Shown here piece after piece: positions 36,031-47,654 of a stretch of DNA of 64,000 nucleotides. The stretch's first letter is position 1. Each line of letters opens with the position of its first letter. The position numbers were made by a program, and so were the translations under genes. The stretch lies in contig QNGE01003759.1 of assembly GCA_008508345.1 (NCBI GenBank), forward strand, positions 10,735-74,734, in the 5' to 3' direction. The notes under the pieces were generated by a model, which made no database searches, was not told where the DNA came from, and saw only the letters and a program-made list of their open reading frames with translations. The stretch is from Paragonimus westermani (taxonomy: Eukaryota; Platyhelminthes; Trematoda; Plagiorchiida; Troglotrematidae).

Positions 36031-37619
36031 AACAATGGTATGACGGGGTTAACTTTGGACTTCCTTGGGAGTTGTTTCCTGCTCCCATATTGAGAGAACC
36101 CACTAGAGAACGGCATGCTCCAAAAGTGGATCGCCATGTCTTAGAGGCTCCACGGACAGCTTACCTTCACCCCAGTGTTTTCGTCCCGCAGTTTTCCAGG
36201 TCCAAAGCGAGAATGGATTTCGTCCCAATGGCTTAAAGTACTGGATTATTCAATGTCAACCATTCAGTGGTGGATGTGAGGAGGACGGGAAACAACAGGA
36301 TACAGGATTTTCTCGTGAGATTTCATCCGTAACCATAGCATAAGAGTCTGATCAGCTTGACAACGAAGGGCTCACCCATCCTGGAAGCATTGAATACGAT
36401 ACTAATGTATCATACAGAATACTGCTTCACGCAGTACAAATATTTAACGTTCAATCAAGCATTCCAGGAATGCTGCGAGTTCTTCGTGCAATTGGAGTGT
36501 TCCTCGTCTCAGGATTTCACGTCTATTTCCTCACTTTCTTATGCGGAATGCGACAACGCTGCTGGTAAAAAAGAACATACAGCCATATAATCACACGGCT
36601 TAGTACGTCTGCAAAATCAGTGGTGCGACACACATCATTACGAGCGTAACTGTCTTTCATCTTGTTACTTCCCTTTTGCCCATCTGATATCAGTGAACGT
36701 GATTGGCCCGGAGTCCCAGTATGCATGACCCCTTGGAATAGCACAGCAGCCAACAGGGAACAGTTGAGAACAGGCGCATATACAAGAAGTGGCATTACGA
36801 TTCGATTAGGACTACATGTTCGAATTCTTTTGCTGCCCTATTAAAATGGAACAGATGTAAAATAAGTTATGTGTGAGACTTTTCCGATGTACGGTATTTG
36901 CAAATAAGTCCGGATGTTCGTGTATAGAAATAGTCTGGTGATGCTGTGAAGATTCAGTAGAAAAGACAAATATATAACATGATAAATCCCACTAGAACGA
37001 AACAGAAGACAACCCAACACCCGCCGAAGAGTTATAGCTTATACTGGATAAAGGTTTTTTCATCCGTCAGAATCTATTACTTTCCAGTGCGCACGGTTGA
37101 TCACATGCTGTTGTTATCCCATCAAAAGACAGATTTATGTCTTTTACTGTCCGTTCACCTGAGACCTATATAAACGTGATTCACGTAGAGCTAGGACAGG
37201 CAGGCAAAACGAATGTATTAACACGGGAAGCAGTTGCGGTTGCAAAAAAACAACTGTGTACCAATGCTTAGATAATGGCTCTACGAGCAGACAGCGATTC
37301 GTTTTTCAGCCGCAGAATTGCCGTTTGCGGTACAAGAACTAGAGGAATAGAAAAGGTGCCCTAAAACAAGAATACCCATTCCAGAGGTCTTCCATGGTTC
37401 CGGTATGGCGAGCTGTGACCTTAAGGTTATCATTCCAGTGAACTCGAAATCGGACGGTATTGTGGAAGAGGGATTCTTTCTTTTAGCTTTTGGTGACGCC
37501 GAAGCAAAACTCTCGAGAGCAACGTGTAGTAAGGCTCGTATTGAGCCCTAAGGCAGAGAATAGTTGCCTATGTATCATCAGACTTAGAGCTTAGACCGGC
37601 TTGTAGACAAAGGACAGAA

Positions 37620-37830
37620 AGAATTTGCTTGCTTCGCAAACGTATATGTTCCAACAAACGGTAGATCAGATGTTGTCGAGGGCGCCTTTGGCGAAGTTCT
37701 CTTTGAATTCATCAATCTGACGATGTGAAAGTACAACTTGATAATCCTGCGCCAGAAGAGAAGTGGTTGGATGCTGTGTTCGCTATCCAAGCGCGAGGTA
37801 AGCAATGAAAATCTGCCGAATAAATTATAC
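37620..37830 (+). mobile_element. LINE endonuclease relic
   Basis: NVYVPTNGRSDVVEGAFGEV then LFEFINL corresponds to the YAPT...EAFY..L block of the endonuclease. After a frame change, QKRSGWMLCSLSKR corresponds to QKWLGRMFGVQTRR at 19.2 kb and QKRSAWLVCSVFGCD at 53.94 kb. The GDxN block between them is largely deleted. A short remnant of the same subfamily as those two. Confidence 0.55.
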
Positions 37831-38558
37831 GCAGCCCACAGATTCTATATACAAAGCTGTTCAATTCACCACGAAAGACGGTTTCCACCGCTTATTTGCC
37901 CAAAGATTTTCCATCTGCAGAGGTTAAACGGTCAGTGGAAAAGTAGACAATGAGAGTGTATGGAACGCTCACTAAGCAAACAAGTTCTTCCGGTCACCGC
38001 TGTGAAATGACCCAAACACGCACCGGGTGAGAACCTTAGTATCTGTGCGAACCAGTTACAAAGAGGTCCGTTGGAAGGGAATATTGTGGAAGTGAGCTTA
38101 AACCGACTCGATGATGTTTACGAATAAGCAACGAACGATTCCCCTAATCCTGAATAAAACAATGACCGCCACGATCTAAAGCGCAAACTTACGTCTGTGA
38201 GGACTGTGACTGAGCAAGCAACAGTCGACTTTTAAAAAACACCTCCCTATCGCGGGATTGTTAAATGCTTTGCCCTTTAATTCGTAGTCGCACTGGCTGT
38301 TGACGAGGTGTGAATGAGACCATGTAGGTATTGTGTCGTGGCAACCTGAGAGATGGGCAGGACACTTCGGGAAATGAACCAACTGGGCTCAGTAATCTCA
38401 TTCAACTGTGGATGGTGGAGAATGCGCTTAGTTGCCACGTTTCCGACGATCCATCGTTCGCCTCTATGTTGAAAATCACTACTACGATTATATGAAGGTG
38501 CACGCAGGTAGCCGATTGCTGTCATAAATCCGTAAAAAAAACACCCACCAAATCTGTC

Positions 38559-41403
38559 ACGGTGGGACTGGACCTTGACGTGGTGTGACGGCTTGCGCAT
38601 TTCCATAACGTTTTCGGCTAAACTGGATAGAGTTACTCATACCAGACAGGCCAACAGGTAGAGGTCTGACAAACCACAATCTCCTGGTCCTACAGGTCGG
38701 GAGTTTGAAGATGGTTGGCATCTCTTCCCGAAAAACGTACCATTTCTGGTAAACCGCCACCCAACCGCTGCCTTGCGGTACAGGCTTCTGAGCCAAAGGC
38801 TTTGGTTAACAACACTAATCGTTCTCCTGTCTAGGTCTGGGCGTCATGGCAGTATCTCAGCCAATACACAACCATGAATCCGCAAAACATAAACACTTCC
38901 ATAGTGCATCGGCCGTCTCGCAGTAAAAACCAGGCACCCTATCTGCTGCATACAGCAGGGTGGATAAGCGAAAACATGCTACTACTGACCCCTCCCCCAC
39001 AATCCTATCAAACTTAGCTCTCAGGCCCCTTCCGATTCCCAATTCTGATAACTTCTCTGCAGGTCCCGAAACAGATATAACTCATTATAGTAACACTGTG
39101 CCGATAAGTCCTAGCTCTCGCCACTCAGTCTCAGACCTACCTCGTCCTGTGCTTCGATCTAGAACGCAAATTAATATAGGTGCCTTCGACGTCCGTACTC
39201 TAAAACAGATAGGTCAACAGGCTGCTCTCGCACGAACGTTGGACTCGCTGCATGTCGATGTTTGCTGTATCTCCAAGACTACAATCCACGACAGTAGCCA
39301 ACGTACGGAATTAACAACACCCGCACAGTCTACCCGATACTGGTTATACACTTCAGGTGACTCCCGGCCGCCGTCACTGGTCAGGCTGAAGAAGATATAG
39401 GCCTCATCACGACAGCCGCAGTTGCCGTATTGATAGATTGGATTCCTGTCAATAGTAGACTTTATGCCGTCCGCTGGACAGGTTCTGTTAGGGTCAGTTT
39501 TGGACGCAAAACTGTCAGAAATCTTTTCGTTGTGTCTGCTTATGCTCCAACTGACTGTAGTGACGTCGGCGTCAAGGACGTCTTCGATTCGGATCTGGCC
39601 GCTCTCCTCCCGTCGACACGTGGTTCTGATATAGTCGTTCTGGCCGGAGATATGAACGCCCAGGTCGGCCGCCTTGGTGAGGCCGAATCTCGTTTAGGTG
39701 GCAGGTTTGGGATAGCATCACATCGNNNNNNNNNNNNNNNNNNNNNNNNNNNNNNNNNNNNNNNNNNNNNNNNNNNNNNNNNNNNNNNNNNNNNNNNNNN
39801 NNNNNNNNNNNNNNNNNNNNNNNNNNNNNNNNNNNNNNNNNNNNNNNNNNNNNNNNNNNNNNNNNNNNNNNNNNNNNNNNNNNNNNNNNNNNNNNNNNNN
39901 NNNNNNNNNNNNNNNNNNNNNNNNNNNNNNNNNNNNNNNNNNNNNNNNNNNNNNNNNNNNNNNNNNNNNNNNNNNNNNNNNNNNNNNNNNNNNNNNNNNN
40001 NNNNNNNNNNNNNNNNNNNNNNNNNNNNNNNNNNNNNNNNNNNNNNNNNNNNNNNNNNNNNNNNNNNNNNNNNNNNNNNNNNNNNNNNNNNTGGAACCAC
40101 CCACTGAGACCGAGGTCCACAATTGCATTGCGGCTCCCAAGCGTAATAAGGCTGCTAGTCCAGATGACCTCGTGCCGCCACTTTTCAAACAAGGTGGAGA
40201 GACGTTAGTAGAGGTTTTGACTCATTCGTTTCAACCTGTGTGGACGACGAAAACTATTCTCTCAAGTTGGGGTCACTCGGTAATAGTTCATATATTCAAG
40301 AAAGGTATAAGGGGCTCTTGTGAAAACCATAGAGGAATTCAGCCATTTCTAGGGTTCTTGCATCGATTATACTTCGACGACTAACCGCAGCTCGGCAGGT
40401 GAACATGAGGGAAGAACAGGTAGGGTTTCGCCCCAGGCGGGGATGTATAGACCACAATTTACTCACCGTCAAATTCTGGAGGAGCGTCATGTACATCGCC
40501 ACTCAACAATTGTATTTTTCGACTACAAAGGTGCTTTCGATTCAGTGGATCGATCTACACTTTCAGAATCGCTAAAACGCAGAGGTGTTCCGACTAAGCA
40601 TGTAAACGTACTGTCGGCACTCTATTCCCACACTTCACCTCAGATTAGGGTTCACGGTGAACTACCTGACAGTTTCGGCACCATGAGCCGCGTACGTCAA
40701 CGCTGTCCGCTCTCACCAATTTCAATTAATTTCGCCATAGAAGAAATAATGGAGGATTATCTCCGGCACTCACAAGATGCCGGCGTGGACCTCCTACCTG
40801 GTGAAAGACTGACTGATCGTCATTGTGCTGACGACAAGGTGTTGCTGTTTGACAACTTTCAAGCAGCACAAACAATGCTAGACGCTATTTCGCGTTCCGC
40901 CAAATACACCGAGCACTGTTCGCTGACACTGTGACCAACTGGCGTAAGGTGCGAGGTGGACAGTTGATGACCTAGGGTAGGGAAATGAATTCGTTCACGA
41001 AAGGATTGGCCACTGTGAGTCGAGTTCGTCTCGAGGGCTGGGGACCCCGCGACTCACAGAGATGGCGGCTAATAGAGCTCAGTGGTGTGAATGTTGTCGT
41101 TGCCTGGCCGAGTTTTCTGTGAAGTGAGCGCATTTAATGACGTGGGGCAGTGAAAGCCGTAAGGATGCTGTCTCGCTGATGACGCCTCACTCTCACTTGC
41201 AGGTCGGTTGTTTGTTTGCAAGGTGTAGGCACCTTGATGTTGAATGTGTGAATATGGACGTAGTCATTTTGAGTAGTTGGGTGGCTTTCCGTCCCCCTCT
41301 TTATTCCTTCTCTCTTCCTATGTAGGGTTTGCTTTTTCTTCAAGTTTATGTGGCAGTTAAGCATTAGTGTGAACCACTGATGTATTGCTGTCTATGATGA
41401 TGA
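38559..41403 (+). mobile_element. LINE copy D: EN, RT and 3' end, internally deleted
   Basis: The fullest LINE copy here. 38960-39400: GAFDVRTLKQIGQQAALART, then HVDVCCIS and STRYWLYTSGDSR. After a frame change near 39395-39430: WIPVNSRLYAVRW, VVSAYAPTDCSDVGV, VVLAGDMNAQVGRL (intact GDxN). A gap takes the end of EN. 40092-40380: ETEVHNCIAAPKRNKAASPD, DLVPPLFKQGGETL, HIFKKGIRGSCENHRGI. 40443-40934: STIVFFDYKGAFDSVDRSTL, YSHTSPQIRVHGELPDSFGT, VRQRCPLSPISINFAIEEIM, HCADDKVLLFDNFQ (YADD altered to CADD). About 0.5 kb of the C-terminal region is then missing before LFADTVTNWRKV and GWGPRDSQRW. The 3'UTR ends in ATGATGATG at about 41403. Non-functional. Confidence 0.92.
39726..40091. other. assembly gap (366 N)
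   Basis: A run of N inside LINE copy D, between the endonuclease and the reverse transcriptase. Open frames that cross it are artefacts. Confidence 1.
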
Positions 41404-43218
41404 CCTTACGGCAATAGTACACAAAGCTTCAGCCCACTGCTTGTACATACTTCTCCTCAGAGAATGTGGGTACTTGCTTAACTCATATGGAATTTTCGTA
41501 CTAAACGAAAATGATAGATTAGTAAGCAATCCGTGAGGCTTTCACTCTATTCGTTTTTCCAGATTGCACTGCTGACAACAATTTGCCCCTCACTATACAC
41601 ATCAGCTAAATACACATTCGTCTAGGGCGAAGAAAGCCATTTGTCGTTTATAAGGCTAGCAATCCATAACCACCACAGCTAGTAAGATGCGAAAATGTAC
41701 AGGGAATGAAGTAATTCGGAGGAATTGTTTGTAAGAAATTAGTGACCTTATAGTTTAATCGAAGCACAGCCATGTCTAAAAATCTTAATAATTTAATTTG
41801 AGTCGACAACAATCGCAAATGAACGCCTCAATCAAACCCTCAACAGTAAGATAACACTGTGATTCACGGTACTTCGTTTGACTTTGTTCCCTCAAGCGGC
41901 ACCACTGTGGGAAATGCAATAAGATGGACAATACGGATAACCACTGTCCAAAACAACCTGATAGAGGATATTCTAGAGCGTATTTAGAAAGAGCTGGAAG
42001 CAAAAGCCGTAAGAAGTCAAAAATGATGATACATCACAACAAGGGTATTCTACACACCTTAAACCGATAGCAACGAAACAGAGTTTCAAGAGAAGGGTGG
42101 TCAGCTCGTGTTCGAATCCTCATTTGAATTAACGGCGGAAACCTCAAAACTTAACTTGTTTGGCTAAACAAAAGCTATCACATAGAGACTCATTTCCAGC
42201 GTCGACCACTTCTCGATGCGGAACTAGTTGTCCACTCTCATCAAAAGTTCTTATGTAGTAATATCTCGATAGACATTTGTTAGTTTTATCTCAAAGCCTT
42301 GTAAGCGTCATGGTTTACCAGCGTTAAACAACCAACAAACACGTCATACAACGTGTATATTTGATTTGCCCAACCGCTCAAGAGCACTACGCTCGCTCAT
42401 GTGTTCCAAGTAGGTAGGCAGTATGAAATAACCATCACAAAACCTAGTTGATGATGAAGGTGCTGTAAAATCACAAGAAAAGTGGGCACATACGGCCTCA
42501 AGGTTGGAGATTGGAAAGTGACCTTCCGTGTGAGTACGGACTGGTAAACAGAATAAGCAATGAAGGAAAACGAGTGAGTTTGCTGTCAGAGTGTGGTTAA
42601 TTCATAGCTAAGAATCAGGTCTCCTATAAAACACCACACGAGGTCTTTGACAGTACCACGCGACGCATATTATCTCGACACAAAGGGGTTCCATATGTCC
42701 TAACGGAAAGATACTAGCTTACAGACGGTGTGTCGTCCGGCATATGCCCATTGTTGGACTCTGATAACGACGGACAAACTCTCAGGAACCACTGGGGTGA
42801 TCACTAGTTAGGAAGAATGCACACGGCACCATGAACAGCTGGCTCGCATTCAAAGGGCATCCGAACGCACTTGGCCACCGGACCAAAACCAAGCAACTGA
42901 GGGTAGGCACCGCAACAGCTCTGCTAACTTAGGACTCTCAGGATAAACAGATCTACATCAGATTTATCTAGCTTGGTGAATTACCAAACTATTGAACTTC
43001 TTCAGTCACTACAGTATTCCGAATGCATTAGACATTCTAAATGGATGGACCACAATCGAAAGGTATGCGAACGGAATTACAGGTAACGAGGCGTCTAACG
43101 GATTGCAAACATCACGTTTCATCAAAGTGTGTTGCAGGTTACGTTTTTGAATCAAATGAAGCCTTTTAAGCCCATCATCTTTTGCGGTCTGCTAAACCCC
43201 AAGGTATTCTTTGCTCAC
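41404..43218. other. no gene recognised
   Basis: Short ORFs only. A plus-strand open stretch ending TTCCGT|GTGAGTACGG near 42533 (GTYGLKVGDWKVTFR) lacks a proper acceptor. No repeat is recognised. Confidence 0.3.
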
Positions 43219-43366
43219 AGCAATTAAGAAGGTGTGAACAACTGAAGATTCTGTTCTACGCTTTCTTCCTAAAACTGTCACCAGGGCGATATTTTTTAAT
43301 CCACTGGCATTAACACCATTCGTCTCCCAGACACCGTTCACCCTAGCTGCCTTCAATGGCTGAGCA
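43219..43366 (-). CDS. candidate exon, unknown gene
   Basis: Minus strand: gtgtttgtttaccaaacaag, then 49 open codons entered in phase 2. They read AQPLKAARVNGVWETNGVNA, SGLKNIALVTVLGRKRRTES, SVVHTFLIA, then AATTGCT|GTGAGCAAAG, leaving in phase 0. The frame stays open to a stop just beyond the donor, so it could also be a terminal exon. Basic and hydrophilic. Not recognised. The acceptor is only fair. Confidence 0.3.
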
Positions 43367-43658
43367 CTTGTTTGGTAAACAAACACTTTTTGTACGCAGG
43401 CTAGAGAACGTGGCTACAACCTTCTAATGCGTGACTGCTGGCATTCTCCTAAGTGCTAACGCAGAAGGAAATATATTCGAACGAAACCGGTCTTTGCGCT
43501 GTCAGACCCAGCGGTAGGGTTGGAAGAGTGAGAGGTGCATATCACAAGCCCTGTCTGTCTATTACGATATGAGGTTTCACAAACTGCAGTCCAAACGCAG
43601 CTATAAATGATCATTCGTCCACTACCCTCTTCCACACGCGCACTGTGGCACTAATCAG

Positions 43659-44005
43659 AAGCCTGAACGATCAAATGGACACAATGTGGGTTGACGAGCG
43701 TAGCTTAGGTGATCTGCACTTTTGCGATACTCATCAAACAGACAACACGAAACGTTTGTTACAGAATTGTGCTGCTTACGATCCGTTTCTACTAACACTA
43801 ACTGTCGACTTTCTGCACGACAAGACGCTACATGAAAGTCTTTATCGCCAAATCAATCGTGAACACAGATTGACGATGCAGCTGTTTGCTGTGGAGGGCA
43901 TGGCTACTCCCAAGTCCATCTGGAGCACGAGTTCAGATCTAAATCATGGACCGATATGTACCACGTTCGCCCTGAAATTCGGTGTGAAGCAACTTTACCG
44001 TCAAG
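43659..44005 (+). CDS. candidate exon, unknown plus-strand gene
   Basis: A pyrimidine-rich tract (ccactaccctcttccacacg) leads to ctaatcag. Then follow 115 open codons in phase 2 to 1 and CCGTCAAG|GTAACAG. It reads SLNDQMDTMWVDERSLGDLH, FCDTHQTDNTKRLLQNCAAY, DPFLLTLTVDFLHDKTLHES, LYRQINREHRLTMQLFAVEG, MATPKSIWSTSSDLNHGPIC, TTFALKFGVKQLYRQ. It has the composition of a folded protein. It joins in phase to 44135-44307 across a 129-base intron. I do not recognise the family; an old retroelement-derived domain is not excluded. Confidence 0.5.
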
Positions 44006-44134
44006 GTAACAGAGATGTAATTGCTTTACATGTGGAAGGTGCGCGACATCGAGGCAAATAATGCACGAATGTATTACTACCCTGTTAAACTGCAAATCGC
44101 TGGGTGTCTATGAGATCACTCAAAATTCTTCAAG

Positions 44135-44307
44135 CTCGACGGAGTATTTCAATCGACAGCGAACATAGCTCACTTCGCAGGACTACTCACTTGGAGCCTC
44201 TGAAGCAACCACATGAGGATAGCGAAACCTGGTTGACACAAAGCATTATCGAAGTGGAACGAACAAGTGGAACTGGAAAATCCCGAATGCCTTTCTACCT
44301 CATTTGA
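44135..44307 (+). CDS. candidate terminal exon, same plus-strand gene
   Basis: Entered in phase 1 after ctcaaaattcttcaag, exactly completing the codon left by 43659-44005 (G plus CT, Ala). It reads RRSISIDSEHSSLRRTTHLE, PLKQPHEDSETWLTQSIIEV, ERTSGTGKSRMPFYLI and a TGA. RRSIS and LRRTT look like basophilic-kinase sites. No AATAAA was noticed in the next 300 bases. A further donor (AATG|GTGAGT, near 44352) means the stop could be bypassed by alternative splicing. Confidence 0.45.
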
Positions 44308-45509
44308 ACATGTGGCAGGAAGCCACGTGTGAGCGAGAATTGTGAAGCTAATGGTGAGTCTATTCGAAACTTGCAACGGATGCTGGGCTGGGCGCTTTCC
44401 GCAGCATTTTAAATGACCACCAACGCCAGCAAATCATATCAGGCGTCTATTATGTTTAGTAGATCTGTTTAGGTTTTGCTGCCTAGGTAATGACGAAGCT
44501 GCTGAAACGTCACAAGGAACTTAACTCGAACCTACTTAATCCTGCCCTTTTCACAAAGAGGGGTCCCAGCCTTGGCCAAAGAACTGGTGACTATGCACCG
44601 TAAACTCTGGGTCCGTGAAGCCGTTGTAAGTGACTCGAATTTGGCTGATATCAACCAAGTTTCTAAAAAGGGCTCACATGTTTCCAGTGTAAATCACTGA
44701 GGGGTTGACCTGACTCCAACTGTGTCGCAAGCATAAGCAGTCATCACACTTCATAGACTGTGGATAAAGTGCAGACAACATACTATCAATGAACATACTT
44801 GCCTTCATCTTGACAGCAGCTGCATGGATTACACCTCACTCTGTCGGACACACGAACTCCACAATTCTTATGGAAGGTCAACAATCTCTATCATTTCGGA
44901 CAACAGATGAACCTCAGATTTCCCTGGTGAAGCTGGGATCTTGGAGTATATATCAAAGAAGAGTGAGCCCAAACAATATGTTGACATTCTGAAAGCAAGT
45001 TAGCGTAAGAACTGAAACGCAGTGGAAACACCGTGTCAACAACGCTGAAGTTCAAGGTACAAATAGAGTTCTGTCGACCACGGAACACAATAATCCCGTC
45101 TCGTGGAACATGGTGGCCCGGATGCACTTCACGAACAGCAAACCACCGCTTTCCACCCCATGCATTTTTTGGTGCTGGTGAGTTACACCGGAAACGGCAG
45201 TCTGGTGGTGGGTGGATCACTTGATTTCGGTGTGGGAAATCACTGACAATAAAGCATAATTCGGTGAGGTGTTGCTGGCTTCGTGGCTGAAATTCAAAGA
45301 ATGGAAACCTTTCTTTGATAATACTGTCTAATATGGTGAGGAATCGGTGGCAATGGGGCTTGTGTTCAAAATTGTTGTGTACATCAGTGTAATATCTTCC
45401 TTCTCGTTCTATGGTATTTTCCGTCGTACACAAACCCTACCTCATCCTACTATTTTGTCGCGTCAGGCTTCTTGTGTAGCTTTTACCGTGTTAAATAAAT
45501 ACACAACTA

Positions 45510-46013
45510 TATGGAAAGGTCACACAGAATAATGCTTAATATAGTGTGTGAAGTGGCATTCGCAAACAAAACTCCAGTTAACACTGCCAAAGGGATTGGA
45601 CTGGAAGCGCACGCACTTGTTTTACCACTTTTGTCCAATGAAAGGGAGCACTGGTCTGCAGTCCGTACTGGTAACCCAGCGATGATGCCAGCAGCAGTTG
45701 CAGTGGTACCGGTAAGTCGTAGATCAGGCAAGAGAACAAGGGTATGTAACGAAGATCCGGCCATATTCCCTTGGCCATATAGAGGAGGTGAGTGACCCAG
45801 AACCGCATAATGCAACATCATTGTTTGACTGGACAGTGTACGGGCCAGAGTAGTAGCAGCCTCCAGTGAGGTGATTGAATTGGATAGGTTATCATCGTTG
45901 CTCTTCACCTCTGCGTCTATGTCGACTGAGTGAGAGGTCGGAAAGTGACAGCAAGCCGAAGCAAGCGGACTAGACTCTTGTGGAGTGAATTGATTGCAGA
46001 GGATACCGACCTT
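45510..46013 (-). CDS. candidate large exon, Ser/Thr-rich, 3' edge unsure
   Basis: The acceptor ggttcgtctgtttctctcag, phase 1 entry, then a long open frame: KVGILCNQFTPQESSPLASA, CCHFPTSHSVDIDAEVKSND, DNLSNSITSLEAATTLARTL, SSQTMMLHYAVLGHSPPLYG, QGNMAGSSLHTLVLLPDLRL, and on to a stop at 45507. Possible donors are GCAGAG|GTGAAG (phase 0) and AAAAGTG|GTAAAA (phase 1). The opposite strand is also open (45511-45795, ending GGAG|GTGAGTG). So the coding strand is not certain, though minus has the composition of the other Ser-rich exons. Confidence 0.38.
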
Positions 46014-46531
46014 GGCTGAGAGAAACAGACGAACCGGGCTGGGTGAGGAACAGTTCAAACGATGGTGCACCGTGGAATATGTAAGCAAAAGTTGTCAAAG
46101 CATCTAAATGCACGATGTGTGTCTGAACGGACTTCAGAGAGTCAAAATCGTAAGGCGAACACGGATTTATAGATGTCTTACGAAACAAGGCTTACATACA
46201 TTCGGCGGTGGAAGCATCTCATGCGATAGGATCGTTCTGATAAGCGGTGCTTACACACAGTTAGTTTGGCCGATAAGGCATGGCTAGTGCCTCTATTATC
46301 GCACCTGCATTCACGTCAACGTATGAACAACTTGACAAAATCCAACCCCTGTTATAAACGTGAGTGTTACGTTTCACGGAATCAAACGCTCCATACTTTA
46401 AAAGCACCATGCCCAGTTATCGTTTAATTATAAGTGTGTGAAGATCCAAAAAAATGAACAGCGTTAGCTGAACCGAGGGGACAAACATAAATCACAGCGT
46501 ACAAGTGGTTCTAGTTCGAAGGTATGTCCAT

Positions 46532-46555
46532 TATATATATATATATATATATATA
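46532..46555. repeat. (TA)n microsatellite
   Basis: An uninterrupted TA dinucleotide run of about 24 bases. Confidence 0.95.
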
Positions 46556-47109
46556 CAGAACAGGATTAATGAAGACGAACAAGTCTGTCCCATTCGACGA
46601 GACCACATCGTGCTGTCAAAATAAACAAGTACGTAAGACCATTTGTCTGCAGAGTTGTCGGCTCTGTGAGCGCTATTTCCTAAATTACCGTAGATAACAA
46701 TTTTTCTCAGCTGAACAAATACAGAGAGCAAATGGAGGGTAAACTGAGTGTGCTTTGGGGCATGAAATCTATCAGATTATTGCACAATGTCACATGATCT
46801 AGTTTTCATTTATCGTGGCAGTTCATAGAAGTTTAGATGAGGTATCCATAGAAAGATGAAGCACGGACTGATAGCCTATCGTGAGACCTAGCTAATGGAG
46901 TAGTCAAGGTAATGGGGACTTTGTTTGTTTCCAGACACACTCGAAGGCTCTTCAAGCATATCTAAATTTGTGGTCCAAGGCGTTTGTCTGTCAATGGAGC
47001 TAACAGCGAGGTGAGCGACACATTCACCATAATAACTCCAAAAGAAGTAAACACCGGGCGAAATACTGGCCTTCTGCTTCTACTGTTTTACCTCTATAAA
47101 CTTACAATG

Positions 47110-47400
47110 TAGTCAGTGGTCGGTGGATTTAGGACAACCAACCAAAACCGAGGTTCACAATTGCATTCCGGCTCTGAAACGTACTAAGGCTGCTGGCCCA
47201 GGTGATCGAGTGCCGGCACTCTTCAAAGAAAGTGGGGAGGTGGTGATGCATTGGGTTGTTGTTCCACTCCATATGGGCAACGGAGAACAACCGTCACTGC
47301 TAAAATCAACCCATATTTAAAAAAGGAGTCAGGGTCTCCTGCAAAAAACCAATGGAGAATTAACTTGACCTCACTTTCTTACGACATGGAAGTGTTTTCA
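47110..47400 (+). mobile_element. LINE RT N-terminal scrap
   Basis: TKTEVHNCIPALKRTKAAGP, then GDRVPALFKESGEVV, matches ETEVHNCIAAPKRNKAASPD in copy D. After a frameshift, KKESGSPAKNQWRINLTSL matches the FKKG..CKNHRGI.LTS block. Truncated at both ends. Confidence 0.7.
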
Positions 47401-47511
47401 AGTGGCGCACTGCAAAAGCATCGCAGGATGCTAGGACGTGTTTGTTTATAACCTCCAGAACAACGCAGAAAGCCTGTGTAGGATCTACCAGAAGATTAGA
47501 CCCATGTCGAT

Positions 47512-47539
47512 GTCGTGCACGTTTGGTCGTGCACGTTTG
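47512..47539. repeat. 14-bp tandem duplication
   Basis: GTCGTGCACGTTTG occurs twice head-to-tail. It lies within the Cys/Arg-rich open stretch upstream of the dispersed repeat at 47655. Confidence 0.9.
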
Positions 47540-47654
47540 GTCGTCCTCCTGTAGCGAAAAGGCGTCCAATAAAGCACAATCTTTAATGTCCAACACGCTA
47601 GTTTGCATGCTACGCGCGCGCTCGCGTTTGAGTCGGCATTTCAATCCACAACAC

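Noticed and set aside
39430..40192. Long ORFs on both strands across 39726-40091
   Set aside because: Same artefact. Only the flanking LINE pieces are real.
44891..45433. 180-codon minus-strand ORF
   Set aside because: About the length expected once by chance in six frames of a window this size. No splice sites or motif that I trust, and the plus strand is partly open too.
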